From Thermoplasmatota archaeon (lineage in GTDB: Archaea > Thermoplasmatota > E2 > JACPAO01 > JAHFTW01): DNA of 5,329 nucleotides. Below, piece by piece: positions 4,797 to 5,329 of this stretch. The notes beneath the pieces are model-generated. The model was not told the origin of the DNA, ran no database searches, and worked only from the letters and a program-made list of their open reading frames with translations. Both the position numbers and the translations under genes were made by a program. The first letter of the stretch is position 1, and each line of letters begins with the position of its first letter. The stretch is taken from contig JANQNI010000100.1 in the NCBI GenBank assembly GCA_028289805.1, positions 1 through 5,329 on the forward strand. Reading direction: 5' to 3'.

Positions 4797-5329
4797 TCAC
4801 GTGGCCTGCACGCCCAGCACGTCCACCCACGCCTTCACGCGCTGGCGCTGCGGCCCCTTCAGGCCCTTCTTGTGCACGTACACGGAGGCGCCCGGCGTCT
4901 GCTCCAGGGCGCGCGCCAGCACGTCCGGCGCCTCCGCCTCGGCGTCGACGGCGTAGGCGGGCACCAGGTGGCCGAAGTCGGCCTCGCCCGCCAGCGCCTT
5001 GTCGGTCATGCGGGGGACGTAGTGGCCGCCGCCGACGCCCACCAGGACGGGCGCGTCCGGTGCCAGGAATCCCTCCCCGTCGAGCACGTCCGTCACGGCC
5101 GCCGCCAGCGCCTCGCCGCTGGGCCGGTCCTCGTACCAGGCTTCGTCGCTGCCGATCTCCACGAACAGGCTCGGCAGGGGCATGAGGGGGCCGTGGTGGG
5201 TGGCCTCGTAGGTGACGCTGTGGGGGAGGCCGAGGCGGTCGCGGTGGTGGCGCAACCGCCGCAGCAACGCCCCCATGTCGCGGGGGGCCGCCGGCGACAG
5301 GGTCTCGGGCCGCCCCCCGGCCTCGGCGG
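4797..5329 (-). CDS. dtdA: D-aminoacyl-tRNA deacylase, archaeal DtdA type (5' partial)
   Basis: DtdA (DTD2/GEK1 family) hydrolyses D-amino acids from mischarged tRNAs, a cytoplasmic proofreading step that keeps D-residues out of protein. The visible 176 residues are the C-terminal two-thirds of a protein usually about 250-280 residues long. The frame stays open to the window edge, and the upstream residues GGRPETLSPAAP resemble the family, so the ATG at 5276 is internal, not the start. Counting from that Met, recognised motifs are ATHHGP (25-30), FVEIGS (38-43), GGGHYVPRMTD (82-92), FGHLVPAYA (101-109) and KKGLKG (136-141). The family is reported to be metal (zinc)-dependent, and the conserved histidines here are candidates for the active site. 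The missing N-terminus should hold the TGNW-type motif. No other family fits this motif set. The gene is independent in function from the regulators to its left as far as can be seen. Confidence 0.95.
   Translation of the reverse strand, partial: AEAGGRPETLSPAAPRDMGALLRRLRHHRDRLGLPHSVTYEATHHGPLMPLPSLFVEIGSDEAWYEDRPSGEALAAAVTDVLDGEGFLAPDAPVLVGVGGGHYVPRMTDKALAGEADFGHLVPAYAVDAEAEAPDVLARALEQTPGASVYVHKKGLKGPQRQRVKAWVDVLGVQAT

Overview
The window looks like a piece of a GC-rich archaeal chromosome. The best taxonomic anchor is the incomplete minus-strand gene at the right edge, whose motifs (ATHHGP, FVEIGS, GGGHY, KKGLKG) match the archaeal D-aminoacyl-tRNA deacylase DtdA. Other archaeal signs are a wealth of ArsR-like winged-helix regulators, TATA-box-like sequences about 24 bp before start codons, and no Shine-Dalgarno sequences, which implies leaderless mRNAs. 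A high-GC member of Thermoplasmatota or another euryarchaeal lineage would fit, but the window alone does not settle this.

Left block (1-2672, plus strand). A membrane-anchored regulator, cut off at the window's left edge, has an extracytoplasmic beta-rich domain, one transmembrane helix and three cytoplasmic winged-helix domains. Its stop overlaps the start of a lipoprotein gene (GTGA), so the two are almost certainly translationally coupled. After 39 bp comes a small secreted protein with two cysteines in its mature part. The likely theme is a cell-surface sensing module with accessory surface proteins.

Middle block (2673-4216, plus strand). Two paralogous genes each encode a small soluble protein with two winged-helix domains. 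Each follows a C-rich non-coding stretch. Each is preceded by the same roughly 30-bp element (26 of 30 positions identical), at exactly 54 bp from the start codon in both cases. A TATA-like box sits 24 bp before each start. This arrangement suggests a shared, possibly auto- or cross-regulatory, operator and leaderless transcription. It is the most interesting signal in the window.

Right block (4304-5329, minus strand). A short TPR-like protein converges on the second regulator. It has its own strong TATA box, and an 11-base match to the core of the shared element lies between that box and its start codon. Upstream of it is the 3' part of dtdA, which continues past the right edge. I see no tRNA, rRNA, CRISPR array, insertion sequence or integrase.
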